From contig JADJFE010000032.1 of NCBI GenBank assembly GCA_016708725.1, positions 1 to 64,000 on the forward strand: 64,000 nucleotides of DNA. The letters run 5' to 3'. The notes under the pieces are model-generated. The model made no database searches, had not been told where the DNA came from, and worked only from the letters and a program-made list of their open reading frames with translations. How positions within the stretch are numbered: position 1 is the first letter of the stretch; each line of letters starts with the position of its first letter. The position numbers and the translations under genes were made by a program. Below are positions 48,724-57,804 of this stretch, one piece after another. This stretch comes from Candidatus Aalborgicola bjergmarkensis. GTDB taxonomy: Bacteria; Pseudomonadota; Gammaproteobacteria; Burkholderiales; Burkholderiaceae_C.

Positions 48724-51120
48724 CTAAAGCTTCAGCTGCATGCGCACGTAGTAGAAAGCGCCACTGAATCCGTGGGGGCTCATGACCGTATAGGGGGCGA
48801 TGCCGTCGCTGCTGCCGAACAGGTTATTGGATAGACCCCATTTGTCGGGCTGTACGTTGAAGATGTTGTCGCCGCCCACGGCAACTTCGATATTGCGGTT
48901 GAGTTTCCAGGCCAGGTCCAGATCGGTGGTCCACGTGGGCCGGAAACTGTCGGTGGTATAGGAGAAAGCGCCAAAGCGGTTCAGGTTCAAGGTGGTGCGC
49001 AAGGGGCCGGACTCGTACTGGGTCCACAGCTTGATGGTGTCGATGGGCTGCATGGTCTCGACCTGGGCGCGGCTGAGATCGGTGATGACGGCGGCTTGCG
49101 TCTTGTTACCCAGAATCGAGGCCAGCGGGTAAATGTCGCTGATGCTGGTCTGGTCGCGGTGGTAGGCGGCCATGAGTTTTAATTTGCCCTGTTCCTTGAG
49201 CTGGAGTTTGTAGTGCAGGCGCACATCAAACCCTTGCGTCTGGGTCGCAATGGCGTTGGTGAAATACCGTGCGTTTTGCACACCGTATTGCTGCAAGATG
49301 GCCTTGACCGCTGGCGAAATCGCATCCGAGATGTTGCCGGTGATCATGATGCGATCAGTGATGCTGGTGTAGAAATAGTCCACACTGACCGAGAAGTCAC
49401 TGGTTGGCTGGTACACCGTGCCAAGGGTGTGGTGGGTCGATTTTTCGGGTTTCAGGGCTTGAGCACCCAGCGCCACGGAAATGGGGTGGTCCACCGCAAA
49501 GGTGCCGGACTGCGTGATGGTGGTGTTGGCATTGGCACTGAACAGCGAGGAAACCGTCGCGGTGTAATGCGACTGCGAGAGCGAGGGCGCGCGAAAGCCG
49601 GTGCTGGAACTGGCCCGCAGCAGCACATCTTCATTCGGGTGGTAGGCCAGCGCCAGTTTCTTGTCGAGGTTGGAGCCGAAATCGCTGTAGTTTTCATACC
49701 GGGCCGCGCCCTCTAGCGACAGCGTACGGGAGATGTCGTAACGGGCATCCAGATACAGCGCGTGGTTGTTGCGCGTAGCATCCACCTCGTTTTGCGGCAT
49801 GAAACCAGGAAAACCCTGGGCGCCAGCGATGTTGCTGAACGCACCCAGCATGTACGAGGCGGCGTCCCCTCGGGTGATCTGGTAATTTTCCTGCCGGTAT
49901 TCCAGACCGCCCGCCAGGTGCAATTTGTCGATCTTTTTCACCAGGTCCAGGTTGGCAACGCTTTGCGTGTAGCGCGTGGCACCGCTGTCAAACCCGGTAG
50001 GGGAGCTGTCGCCCAGGGAGTCGTTGTGCGAATTGGCGACAAAGAAGTGGTAGTCGTTGCTGCCGTGGGTCAGACTCAAATCCCAGCGCACATCGTTGGC
50101 GGTGACACCCCTGACGCCCGCGCCCAGGGAGTAATCGTTGATTTTTGGCTCGATGAGCGGCATGAAGCCGTTCGGGTAGAGCTTGGGGTTGTTGCGCGCG
50201 TCGGTGGGCAAACGGTACAAGGCACCGGCGCTGCTGTTGCGGCGGTTCAATAGTCCCCGGCCATACAGTGTCAGCGCGTCTCCCGGAATTTCCGCATTGA
50301 AAGCCAGCTGCCCGTCCTGCGCCTGTGCTTCGCCAAAGTGGTGGTTGATGCGGTTGCCAAAGCGCGGATCGGGACCGGCGCGGTTGGTTTCGGCGCGGTC
50401 ACGTATTTCCGCCGTGAGGTTGATGAAACCGTCGTTTTTTAGCGGCAGGGTATAAAACACATCACCCTGGCGCACCAGACCATCGCCCACAGCGCGCTGC
50501 CCCACACTCAGGCTGGCCTGGCTGGTATAGCCATAGCCTTTGAGAATGATATTGATGATGCCGGCAATCGCATCCGATCCGTATTGCGCCGCAGCGCCAT
50601 CGCGCAACACTTCAATGCGGTCAATGGCGCGCAGTGGAATGGTGTTGATATCCACGCCCGAGGAGCCGCGACCGACGGCCGTGTTGACATTGAGCAGCGA
50701 ACTCTGGTGCAGCCGCTTGCCGTTGATGAGCACCAGCACCTGGTCCGGATTGAGTCCGCGCAGGGTGAAGGGCGGGGCAAAGTCCGTTCCGTCACGGGTG
50801 GATGGCATGGGCATATTAAAGCCGGGAAGCAGTTTGATCAGCGCCTTGCCCAGTTCGGTAAAGCCACTGCTCTCCAGCTGTGCTGCGCTGATGACATCGA
50901 CGGGCACTTCGGCCTCCAGCGCCTCACGCGCACCCGCACGCGAACCGACCTCTGCCTTGGCCGGAGTTTCAACCAGCAACAGCTCGTCCAGCGGTCTTTG
51001 GTAATAATCGTTGGCCTGTGTCAGCCATTTGACTTGTGTATCTTGCGTGCCTTGCGCTGCAACCGACGAACCCAGGAGCAAAGTGGCGATGGCAGCGGTA
51101 GAAAGGATGGTGGTTTTCAT
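48724..51120 (-). CDS. TonB-dependent outer-membrane receptor
   Basis: The 798-residue protein has a signal peptide (MKTTILSTAAIATLLLGSSV), an N-terminal plug (VDVISAAQLESSGFTELGKA, LRGLNPDQVLVLINGKRLHQ, DRIEVLRDGAAAQYGSDAIA) and a beta-barrel ending in an aromatic/leucine residue (YVRMQLKL), as outer-membrane proteins do. The substrate cannot be inferred. It overlaps the upstream YfiR-like gene by four bases and is the last gene of an operon with yceH and a diguanylate cyclase, so uptake or sensing may be linked to cyclic di-GMP signalling. Confidence 0.95.
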   Translation of the reverse strand: MKTTILSTAAIATLLLGSSVAAQGTQDTQVKWLTQANDYYQRPLDELLLVETPAKAEVGSRAGAREALEAEVPVDVISAAQLESSGFTELGKALIKLLPGFNMPMPSTRDGTDFAPPFTLRGLNPDQVLVLINGKRLHQSSLLNVNTAVGRGSSGVDINTIPLRAIDRIEVLRDGAAAQYGSDAIAGIINIILKGYGYTSQASLSVGQRAVGDGLVRQGDVFYTLPLKNDGFINLTAEIRDRAETNRAGPDPRFGNRINHHFGEAQAQDGQLAFNAEIPGDALTLYGRGLLNRRNSSAGALYRLPTDARNNPKLYPNGFMPLIEPKINDYSLGAGVRGVTANDVRWDLSLTHGSNDYHFFVANSHNDSLGDSSPTGFDSGATRYTQSVANLDLVKKIDKLHLAGGLEYRQENYQITRGDAASYMLGAFSNIAGAQGFPGFMPQNEVDATRNNHALYLDARYDISRTLSLEGAARYENYSDFGSNLDKKLALAYHPNEDVLLRASSSTGFRAPSLSQSHYTATVSSLFSANANTTITQSGTFAVDHPISVALGAQALKPEKSTHHTLGTVYQPTSDFSVSVDYFYTSITDRIMITGNISDAISPAVKAILQQYGVQNARYFTNAIATQTQGFDVRLHYKLQLKEQGKLKLMAAYHRDQTSISDIYPLASILGNKTQAAVITDLSRAQVETMQPIDTIKLWTQYESGPLRTTLNLNRFGAFSYTTDSFRPTWTTDLDLAWKLNRNIEVAVGGDNIFNVQPDKWGLSNNLFGSSDGIAPYTVMSPHGFSGAFYYVRMQLKL

Positions 51121-51647
51121 GGTGCCTCTCCCCGGATGACGGTAGCCAAGGACAGCAAGGGGGCGCCAATGCGGATGTTGGATTTGACCGCCGCTGCGTG
51201 GTTGATCTTGATGCGGGTTTGCTGTTGCACAAAGTCCACCTGGATGATGCCCCCCCGCTCGGCAAAGCCGGTGGCGGTGCTGATGGACAGAATCGCATTT
51301 TTCAGCGCGTAATCAATCGCCTCTTGCCGGCTGCGCGGGTTGACCAGGGTGATGAACAGAATGTCTGTCTGCCCGACTTGCTCCAGTTTGGTGGCGTAAC
51401 GCACCACCACCGGCTTGCCGCCTATCACCTTGCCCCGGTACAGATCATCGAGCAGGCCGCCAAAGGGGTTGTCGTCCAATAACGTAATCACATACGACCC
51501 GGACGTGCGCTCAGGCAACTCGATGTAGCTGGCAAAACGGCCAAAAAACACGGCCAGCAGCTTGATTTCCTCCTGACCGGCGTGTGCCGGGAGATAAAAC
51601 AGCGGCCCCATGAGCAGGAGCACGATACATAGCAGGCGATTTTTCAT
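51117..51647 (-). CDS. YfiR-like periplasmic regulator (DUF4154)
   Basis: The start is the ATG at 51647 (MKNRLLCIVLLLMGPLFYLP), giving 176 residues with a signal peptide cut near AHAGQ. The mature part matches DUF4154/YfiR: IKLLAVFFGRFASYIELPE, VITLLDDNPFGGLLDDLYRG, ILFITLVNPRSRQEAIDYAL, ending with RIKINHAAAVKSNIRIGAPL. In Pseudomonas YfiR represses the membrane cyclase YfiN from the periplasm. The gene overlaps the stop of the YfiN-like cyclase by one base and the TonB receptor by four. A longer upstream start would lie inside the cyclase gene. Confidence 0.92.
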   Translation of the reverse strand: MKNRLLCIVLLLMGPLFYLPAHAGQEEIKLLAVFFGRFASYIELPERTSGSYVITLLDDNPFGGLLDDLYRGKVIGGKPVVVRYATKLEQVGQTDILFITLVNPRSRQEAIDYALKNAILSISTATGFAERGGIIQVDFVQQQTRIKINHAAAVKSNIRIGAPLLSLATVIRGEAP

Positions 51648-52918
51648 CAGATTGGTTCCCAGATACAGACCCTGTTGCGACCAGAATGTTTGGCATGATA
51701 CAAGGCTTCGTCCACGCGGCTCAGCGGTGCTGCGGTATCTTCGGTCTGCGGGCAAGTGGCGTAAACACCCGCGCTGACCGTGACCTGGAGCGTTTTGCCG
51801 TCTGCGTAAGCAATGACCGCGCTCTCGATGCCCTGGCGCATTCTCTCGGCAATCGCGCAGCTGACCTCCTGGTCGCTGTTGTCACACAGCACCAGGAACT
51901 CTTCGCCGCCGATGCGCGCCACCAGGTCGTACTCCCGTGCCAGGTGCGACAAAATGCCCGCCACTTCCTTGAGAACCATGTCGCCGACCGGGTGCCCGTA
52001 ACGGTCATTGATGTGCTTGAAATGGTCCACATCGAACATCACCAGCCCGAAGAACTCCTGCTTGCGTTGTGCGCGCGTCACCAGCGTTTGCAGCTCTTCC
52101 ATGGCATGGCGGCGGTTGGCCAGGCCGGTCAGCACATCGGTGGTTGCCAGCCGGCAGAGCCGGGCATCGCGCTCCTGGATTTCGGCGATCATGTCATTGA
52201 AATGCGTGAACAACACCTTGAACTCATCGTTTTGCACCGCCTTGACGCTCACCGCATAATTTTTGGTCTTGGCGATGGTGCGGATGACTTCGATGATGGA
52301 GAAAATCGGCGCGGTGAACACCTGCTGCAAGCGAATGGAGATAAAGGCAATGATGACCAGGGTTGCCAGCGAAATGGCGCTTTGCATCGCCACAAAATAG
52401 ACCAGTTTTTGCTTGAGTTCCCGCGTATCGGCAAGCAGTGTCAGCGTGCCAATGGTCTTGCCGTCGAACTGGATGGGGGTGATGGTGTACATCAAGTGCA
52501 GCTCAATCGCACTTAGCCCTTTTTGCTGGGCAAACAGGCTGGCGTGGTTTTCCTTCAGCAATTGTGGCAGTTGTGCCACAAATTCCGTGACCACAGGTTG
52601 TTTTCTGCTGACCGTGGGGTAAACGCTGAACGGCAGTCCTTCCTCGTCGTGGATGATGGCAATCAGGATGTTCGGGGTGACGTACAGCGAGCCTAGCAAG
52701 CGCTCGGCACTGTCACCGTCGCGAAAAGCCAGCGCCGCCGTCAGGTTGTCGCTGGCAATATTTGCAATCTGCTGCAAGTGGCGCAATGACTCGCTACGTT
52801 GCGTGACAAAGGCCAGGGCCAGCGACAGCGCCACCGAAATCAGCAGGGCAATGGCCGCACTGGCCCCCAGCAGGACCGTGAGTTTGTAGCGGATCGACAG
52901 ATCGCGAAATCGTCTCAT
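51647..52918 (-). CDS. YfiN-like membrane diguanylate cyclase
   Basis: From MRRFRDLSIRYKLTVLLGAS (52918) the 423-residue protein has a membrane helix near residues 15-38, a periplasmic CHASE8-like sensor (ANIASDNLTAALAFRDGDSA, TPNILIAIIHDEEGLPFSVY), a second helix near 160-180, HAMP, and a GGDEF domain with RIGGEEFLVLCDNS and TTDVLTGLANRRHAMEELQ. The architecture equals that of YfiN/TpbB. It should synthesise cyclic di-GMP and be controlled by the YfiR-like protein encoded next. Its start overlaps the yceH stop by four bases. Confidence 0.93.
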   Translation of the reverse strand: MRRFRDLSIRYKLTVLLGASAAIALLISVALSLALAFVTQRSESLRHLQQIANIASDNLTAALAFRDGDSAERLLGSLYVTPNILIAIIHDEEGLPFSVYPTVSRKQPVVTEFVAQLPQLLKENHASLFAQQKGLSAIELHLMYTITPIQFDGKTIGTLTLLADTRELKQKLVYFVAMQSAISLATLVIIAFISIRLQQVFTAPIFSIIEVIRTIAKTKNYAVSVKAVQNDEFKVLFTHFNDMIAEIQERDARLCRLATTDVLTGLANRRHAMEELQTLVTRAQRKQEFFGLVMFDVDHFKHINDRYGHPVGDMVLKEVAGILSHLAREYDLVARIGGEEFLVLCDNSDQEVSCAIAERMRQGIESAVIAYADGKTLQVTVSAGVYATCPQTEDTAAPLSRVDEALYHAKHSGRNRVCIWEPI

Positions 52919-53610
52919 TGATGTGTAGATGAAACGCCCAGCTCGGTGCACAGGCGCTGTACGGTTTCCTGCAATTCGGCCAGTTCGCGTTCCAGACGGG
53001 CAACGCGCTCAGCCAGGGCGTTGTCTGCCGTGGCGCCTGCAGACTCGCTGCCTTGCGTCGGCCACGCTGTTGCGCTCACCGGGCCGCACAGCAAATGCGC
53101 CCAACGCTGCTCGCGCGCGCCTGGCGCACGTGGCAGTTTCACGGCGAGCGCTCCGCCCTTATGCTCTGGGCGTTCCTGCAACTCTTCCAGGAAACCTTCC
53201 ACCGAGGAAATGTCGGCAAAGCGGTACCAGCGCTCGGCGTTCAGGCGCAATTCTGCCGAAGTCTGCGGGCCGCGCAACATCAACAAGCCCAATAACACGG
53301 CGGATTGCTCGGGCACGCCGACGCCGCGTTGAAAATTGTGTTCATAGCGGGCAACACGGCTGCTACTGGATTGGCGTGCCAAACCCAAGGACAACAAACG
53401 CTCAAGCGCCGTGGCAATCTCGCCCTCGCTCAGGTTCATGGTCGGCTCACGGCTGCTTTTCTGGTTGCAGCCCAGCATCAGGGTGTTCAGGGATAGCGGG
53501 TAGCTGTCGGGCACGGTACGTGCTTTTTCCATCAAGGTTCCCAAAATGCGCGCCTCCACGGGGGAAAGGAGCAGCGGCATGGACTGGGATGTAGTGGATT
53601 CAGTGGACAT
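52915..53610 (-). CDS. yceH: YceH/DUF480 family protein
   Basis: From the ATG at 53610 (MSTESTTSQSMPLLLSPVEA) the 231-residue protein matches DUF480: VEARILGTLMEKARTVPDSY, PLSLNTLMLGCNQKSSREPT, RYEHNF, then VLLGLLMLRGPQTSAELRLN and the tandem winged-helix arrangement. The C-terminus is a short coiled coil (LAERVARLERELAELQETVQ). Function is unknown; YceH is widespread in proteobacteria. First gene of the four-gene overlapping operon with the YfiN-like cyclase. A longer open frame upstream is rejected because it crosses the divergent promoter region. Confidence 0.93.
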   Translation of the reverse strand: MSTESTTSQSMPLLLSPVEARILGTLMEKARTVPDSYPLSLNTLMLGCNQKSSREPTMNLSEGEIATALERLLSLGLARQSSSSRVARYEHNFQRGVGVPEQSAVLLGLLMLRGPQTSAELRLNAERWYRFADISSVEGFLEELQERPEHKGGALAVKLPRAPGAREQRWAHLLCGPVSATAWPTQGSESAGATADNALAERVARLERELAELQETVQRLCTELGVSSTHQ

Positions 53611-53692
53611 AAGGGTCAGCAAGTGTTGAGAAAAGCGCCGATTATGGTGCCAGTCATGCCCAGGCTGGAAATCCTGCGGTAGAGTAGAGGGC

Positions 53693-54916
53693 ATGAATAA
53701 GCTCAAACAAAATCCCTGGCGCCGATGGTTGACCCATGCAGTTATCAGCACAGCCACCGTGGCTGTGTTACTGGCCTGTGGCGGAGGCTCCAGCAGCACG
53801 CCGGATACGGTGGCTGCCGAACCCGCCGAGCCAATCGTACAGACAGTGGGCCCTGGCGAATTCAAAAAGGCCATCCCGCTGGGTACATTGTCAGCGGCGG
53901 ACATCGCCAGCGCCCTGAACGCAGCAGCGAGCATTCCAGCCAGTGTCGCACCACGCTTTGCTGTGACCAATTACCGGCTTGAATACCTGACAACCGACGG
54001 CAATGGCCGCGAAGTGCTGGCATCCGCACTGGCCAGCGTCCCGATAAAACCCGCTGGCGCACTCAGTCCGGTGCTGGGCTACCAGCATGGCACCATCACC
54101 CGCGATGCGGACGCGCCCAGCAACCACGCGCAGCCCTCGGAGCCTGCTGTGGTACTGGCATCGCAGGGGTATATCGTCCTGGCAGCCGACTACGTGGGCT
54201 ACGGCAGCTCCAAGGGCTTGCCACACCCCTACCTGATGGCAGCGCCTTCGGCGGCAGTGGTGACGGATTTGTTGGTCGCGGCCAAATACTGGCGCCAGAC
54301 CAATGGTATCCGGGACAACAAGCAGTTGTTTCTGGCTGGCTATTCCGAAGGGGGTTATACCACCATGGTGGCCAGCCGCGCCCTGAATGCAGCCGACAAT
54401 GCACACAGCAAAAGTCTGGTGGCCGTCGTTCCGGGTGGTGGCCCCTACCAGGTGTATGTCACGCTGGATGAGATATTGAAGCAGATACGTGACAGAAACC
54501 CCTTGATTGGCGCCCTGATCACCCCTGGAGTTCTCAAATACATGGGATCCGGAACGCGCGAGTGGGTGCGCAGTGAGATCATGAAACAGATGCTGGGCTC
54601 GGATACCGACGTGGTGTTCGATCCAGCCTTTTTGGACAATTTCCTGGCCGATGACATAGCTGCCATGGAGCGATTGAGCAATGTGCATGACTGGAAGCCG
54701 ACGGTCAGCATGAAACTGTTTCACGGGCGCGATGACCAACTGGTGTCGTATCGCAGTTCGGTGGCCACGCTGCAGGCCATGCAGGCACGCGGAACACCTG
54801 GTAATGTTGCTTCACTGACGGACTGCAACGCACAACCCGCCGACCATTTAGGCTGTGTTGCTCCGTACTGGTATTTCCTGCTAGGCCAACTCACCACACT
54901 GGCCAAGGATTTGTAA
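53693..54916 (+). CDS. Secreted lipoprotein alpha/beta hydrolase (lipase-like)
   Basis: The 407-residue protein has a signal with a lipobox-like VLLACGGGSSS, followed by a secretory-lipase-type alpha/beta hydrolase. The nucleophile elbow is GYSEGGYT near residue 218; oxyanion/His regions include LGYQHGTITRD and KLFHGRDDQLVSY (acid and strand before the His). The sequence GYIVLAADYVGYGSSKGLPH is typical of the family. Role: hydrolysis of esters outside the cytoplasm; the substrate is unknown. Divergent from yceH across an 82-bp gap; purN follows after 12 bp. Confidence 0.9.
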   Translation: MNKLKQNPWRRWLTHAVISTATVAVLLACGGGSSSTPDTVAAEPAEPIVQTVGPGEFKKAIPLGTLSAADIASALNAAASIPASVAPRFAVTNYRLEYLTTDGNGREVLASALASVPIKPAGALSPVLGYQHGTITRDADAPSNHAQPSEPAVVLASQGYIVLAADYVGYGSSKGLPHPYLMAAPSAAVVTDLLVAAKYWRQTNGIRDNKQLFLAGYSEGGYTTMVASRALNAADNAHSKSLVAVVPGGGPYQVYVTLDEILKQIRDRNPLIGALITPGVLKYMGSGTREWVRSEIMKQMLGSDTDVVFDPAFLDNFLADDIAAMERLSNVHDWKPTVSMKLFHGRDDQLVSYRSSVATLQAMQARGTPGNVASLTDCNAQPADHLGCVAPYWYFLLGQLTTLAKDL

Positions 54917-54928
54917 GATTTGTAAGTC

Positions 54929-55564
54929 ATGCGCAATATTGTTATCCTGATCTCTGGCGGTGGCTCGAATATGGCAGCCATCGTCAAGACTGCCCAGCGC
55001 GATGCCTGGCGCACCGCATACGGCGCGCAAATCGCCGCTGTCATCAGCAACCGGGCTGATGCCAAAGGCTTGTTGTTCGCCCAGGAACAGGGGCTGCACG
55101 CACAGGCTCTTGATCACACGGACTTTGCCACACGAGAGGCATTTGATACGGCACTTGCCGGTTTGATTGACCGTTTTGATTCCACCACACAGCCGGCATT
55201 GGTCGTGTTGGCTGGTTTCATGCGCATTCTCACTCCTGGCTTTGTGGCGCGCTACGCTGGTCGTCTGCTCAATATTCATCCTTCCTTGCTGCCTGCGTTT
55301 CCCGGCTTGCACACACACCAGCGCGCCATTGATGCCGGTTGCAAATTCTCCGGTGCCACCGTGCATCTTGTTAGCGCTGAACTTGATTGCGGCCCGATCC
55401 TGGCGCAAGCAGTGGTTCCCGTACTGCCCGGTGACACCGCCACCACATTGGCTGCCCGTGTTCTGACCCAGGAGCATCTGATCTATCCCCAAGCCATCAC
55501 GCAATGGCTGGTGACGAACAATCAGGCTAAATGTTCTGTGGAACCTGCGGATGGCGCTATTTAA
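54929..55564 (+). CDS. purN: Phosphoribosylglycinamide formyltransferase
   Basis: PurN uses 10-formyltetrahydrofolate to formylate GAR, the third step of purine synthesis. The 211-residue protein starts MRNIVILISGGGSNMAAIVK (GSGSN-type phosphate loop) and has the catalytic Asn-His-Asp set in LNIHPSLLPAFPGLHTHQRA and SAELDCGPILAQ. The C-terminal ~15 residues (NNQAKCSVEPADGAI) are longer than in E. coli. It is 12 bp after the lipase gene and may be read from the same transcript. Confidence 0.96.
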   Translation: MRNIVILISGGGSNMAAIVKTAQRDAWRTAYGAQIAAVISNRADAKGLLFAQEQGLHAQALDHTDFATREAFDTALAGLIDRFDSTTQPALVVLAGFMRILTPGFVARYAGRLLNIHPSLLPAFPGLHTHQRAIDAGCKFSGATVHLVSAELDCGPILAQAVVPVLPGDTATTLAARVLTQEHLIYPQAITQWLVTNNQAKCSVEPADGAI

Positions 55565-55597
55565 TTGTCACTGGCTCAGAATGGAGTCTGGAATCGC

Positions 55598-55603
55598 TAT
55601 AAT
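55598..55603 (+). promoter_or_regulatory. -10 box of the tRNA-Lys promoter
   Basis: A perfect TATAAT lies 43 bp before the tRNA, followed by a GC-rich discriminator (CGCGGGC) typical of stable-RNA promoters. The -35 box is weak or unconventional. Confidence 0.6.
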
Positions 55604-55645
55604 CGCGGGCTTCTGTGAAATGAAGACGGATTCATCGTTTTCTTC

Positions 55646-55721
55646 GGGACGTTAGCTCAGTCGGTAGAGCAGCGGACTTTTAATCCGTTGGTCGGGAGTT
55701 CGAATCTCCCACGTCCTACCA
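55646..55721 (+). tRNA. tRNA-Lys (anticodon TTT)
   Basis: 76 nt with encoded CCA. The acceptor stem GGGACGT pairs with ACGTCCT (one G-T pair at the end); the D arm contains AGCTCAGTCGGTAGAGC, the anticodon loop CTTTTAA and the T arm GGGAGTTCGAATCTCCC. The anticodon TTT reads lysine codons. Decayed phage and IS material starts soon after it, so it may serve as an integration site. Confidence 0.97.
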
Positions 55722-55735
55722 ATAAAATCAACAAC

Positions 55736-55768
55736 TTAGCACACCTCAAAAGGGTGTGCTTTTTTGTT
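55736..55768 (+). terminator. Rho-independent terminator of tRNA-Lys
   Basis: The stem GCACACC-TCAAAA-GGGTGTGC is followed by TTTTTT, 15 bp after the tRNA. Confidence 0.85.
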
Positions 55769-55869
55769 GCTGGTGTCCGTGTAGCCACTGTGTAGCCACC
55801 AGTACAGGGTTTTGGTACTTTTGCGCCAGTTTGTTGCCTCGCTGGCGCAGTCGTGGTTGCATCGGGCGA

Positions 55870-55897
55870 AAAAAAACCCAGCGGGTAAGGCTGGGTA
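55870..55897 (-). terminator. Rho-independent terminator of the terminase-like gene
   Basis: On the minus strand CCCAGCCTTACCCGCTGGG forms a hairpin followed by TTTTTTTT, ~20 bp after the stop at 55917. Confidence 0.8.
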
Positions 55898-55916
55898 GGT
55901 CTTGGCGGGCGCTTGG

Positions 55917-56147
55917 TCACAGCTTGGCATGAACGTATGGCATTAAGGCGCGGGCAGCATCAACCCTCAAACGAATGTCTTGCCGGTCATCACTCATAAG
56001 CGCCAGCAGCCATTCCAACGGGTCAGCACAGTACGGCAGCAGCCGGGCGGCTTCATTGCGGGCAATGGTGCGCGGGTTGAGCGTGCCTTGCTTGCGGCCA
56101 GCGCCACGCCTAGCACCTCCCCAGCTTGTTTTTCGGTCGTTCGGCAT
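55917..56147 (-). CDS. Phage terminase-small-subunit-like protein
   Basis: From the ATG at 56147 the 76-residue protein reads MPNDRKTSWGGARRGAGRKQ then GTLNPRTIARNEAARLLPYC. The GGARRGAGRKxG start is common in phage terminase small-subunit-like and related DNA-packaging proteins; the remainder (LLALMSDDRQDIRLRVDAAR) suits the helical repeat those proteins use. It is short, so possibly a truncated or minimal form. A GGAGA ribosome binding site lies ~12 bases upstream. It follows tRNA-Lys and suggests prophage remains. Confidence 0.65.
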   Translation of the reverse strand: MPNDRKTSWGGARRGAGRKQGTLNPRTIARNEAARLLPYCADPLEWLLALMSDDRQDIRLRVDAARALMPYVHAKL

Positions 56148-56497
56148 CTTGATTGTTCTCCTGTGGGGGTTTTTAATCTGCGCGTGGGAAAACATGCGGT
56201 CTAGGGAACATTGGATTCCCAAAGAACCGCCCGCCCCCCGTTCCAGAAAAAATATCTCAACTCGCGGGTGTGTGCAAAGAGGGGAACACTCGGTCTATGG
56301 TCAGCCATCCGCCAAGGATTGCATAGCCCCCCGGACCAGTTCGCGCACGCGCGCGCACAACAGTTTTTCCCGGCGTTTTGGGGGTTAGCGTTACATCGAA
56401 TGGGAACACTCGGTCTTGCTGGCACGGGGGGTTTCGAAGCGGGTCTAGCTGGGGCAAAACTTGTTTAACGGTAGTTCTTTTCCTTGGCCATGTGGTG
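56148..56497. other. No gene recognised
   Basis: This 350-bp stretch holds no convincing gene on either strand. It contains two copies of GGGAACACTCGGTCT (56283-56297 and 56402-56416) about 120 bp apart, and a C/G-rich run CGCCCGCCCCCCG near 56226. It is probably residual phage DNA. Confidence 0.5.
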
Positions 56498-56863
56498 TTA
56501 TCGATTCACAGTGCCTGTGGAGACAAATTCACTGATTACGCTGAAGAACCCGTCCGCCATCCCTGTAGCCGCGCAGCTACCCGCGACGGTCTGCATCCAC
56601 CGTGCAATAGCTGTGCTGATACACCCCAATACATGGGTGTCATCGTCTGTCGATTCGGGGATATTCAACAAATCCAGCAGTTCAAACGCATAGGCGCGGC
56701 CTAGCTCGTAATGCACGCCCCAGCGATTTGTTTTTGGCACCGTGACGCTCCACCAATTAATAACCCCTTTTTCGTCGCGTGACGTAAAAGTCAGTTCGTC
56801 AACGCTTTTTGGTGCGGCGGAACCAACAAGCCAGCGTGTCTTGCGCGATGCTTTCACCATGCC
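56498..56863 (-). pseudogene. Phage-like gene, 3' part (interrupted by the IS element)
   Basis: This 366-bp part encodes VKASRKTRWLVGSAAPKSVD ... WWSVTVPKTNRWGVHYELGR ... TGTVNR and a stop. Joined across the IS element to 61290-61356 it gives one continuous frame of 141 residues. An apparent ATG at 56860 would give 120 residues but comes from the duplicated target site. Family not recognised; the protein resembles small phage or plasmid proteins with a conserved LGRAYAFELLDLL helix. Confidence 0.75.
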
Positions 56864-57346
56864 CTTTGGCGCTCACGGAAATTGACCCACCCCTGCTCAT
56901 TGGAATTGACCCACAGACTTTGGCTGAGAGTACGTTGGCATGTGGTGATAGACGAACCCACAGCTCTTGGATGAATGCCTGAGGCTGACGTTCTTGCGTA
57001 TGTCAACCGCCATTGCTTGAATTAATTCGTTGTCCAGACTCAAGATATCGTTTGACAAAGGCAGGCTTGGTCAATGTGGGTACGGATAGTTGGTGGTCTG
57101 CCAAGACTATGAATTGGCACTGCGCCCGACAAGCGTGTAAAACGCAGATGTAATGAAGAACGGGCGCACCAACCGCTTTCGACCCGAACAAGTGATTTCG
57201 GCTAGCGCGCCCCACCCGTATCAGCCACGAGTGCGCACCAATTATTGTCCCCAGTCGTGATCAATGTCCAGTGCTGAATGTGCTGTGAGCATGAACCACG
57301 GATCGACTTTCGAGGTGTCCATTTGAGGCTCCAACAGGAGCGCTGA

Positions 57347-57787
57347 ATGCAAGCTGCATTGAGCAGTGGACGCACGCTGCAATGTGCGTGCTGTCAAACC
57401 GAAGTGCTAGTGTGTACGCCTTGTGACCGAGGTCAGCGCTACTGCAGCGCTGAGTGTCGCAAACAGGCACGTCTAGCCAGTCAACGCAGAGCCTCCAGGA
57501 TATATCAAAGCAGCCGTGTCGGACGCTGCAACCACGCCCGTCGTCAACAACGATTACGCCTACGCCAGCGAGAGCAGGAACTGCCTCCAAAAAATAGTGA
57601 CTCATCAGGGCCTTCCCAAGAAGCCTGTGCGGGTGATTTACTACCACCACAGCTCGATGTGAAGCCAGCGCAACTGTCCAAGCCGACACCAGCGGGGCAT
57701 TGCCACTGGTGCGCGCGCCCTGTGGCGAGCGGAGTTCGCCGTAGTCGGCTGCTGCGGGCAACGAGTGAACCGATTTTCGACCCATAA
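57347..57787 (+). CDS. Cysteine-rich putative zinc-binding passenger protein of the IS
   Basis: The 146-residue protein has CACCQTEVLVCTPCDRGQRY, CSAECRKQARLASQRRASRI and CHWCARPVAS, i.e. several CxxC pairs arranged as an HIT/MYND-like or TRASH-like zinc finger followed by a basic region. It is the first gene in the IS21-type element, upstream of the ParB-like gene. Similar small Cys-rich proteins accompany IS21 relatives that carry ParB; that is recollection. Function unknown. Confidence 0.65.
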   Translation: MQAALSSGRTLQCACCQTEVLVCTPCDRGQRYCSAECRKQARLASQRRASRIYQSSRVGRCNHARRQQRLRLRQREQELPPKNSDSSGPSQEACAGDLLPPQLDVKPAQLSKPTPAGHCHWCARPVASGVRRSRLLRATSEPIFDP

Positions 57788-57804
57788 AAGACAAGGAATT
57801 ACCC

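Noticed and set aside
53611..53970. N-terminal extension of yceH
   Set aside because: The open frame crosses the divergent lipase start and encodes no known domain; DUF480 proteins begin near the ATG at 53610.
56283..56416. Direct repeat GGGAACACTCGGTCT as attachment sites
   Set aside because: Only two copies 119 bp apart with nothing mobile between them; no recombinase link can be shown.
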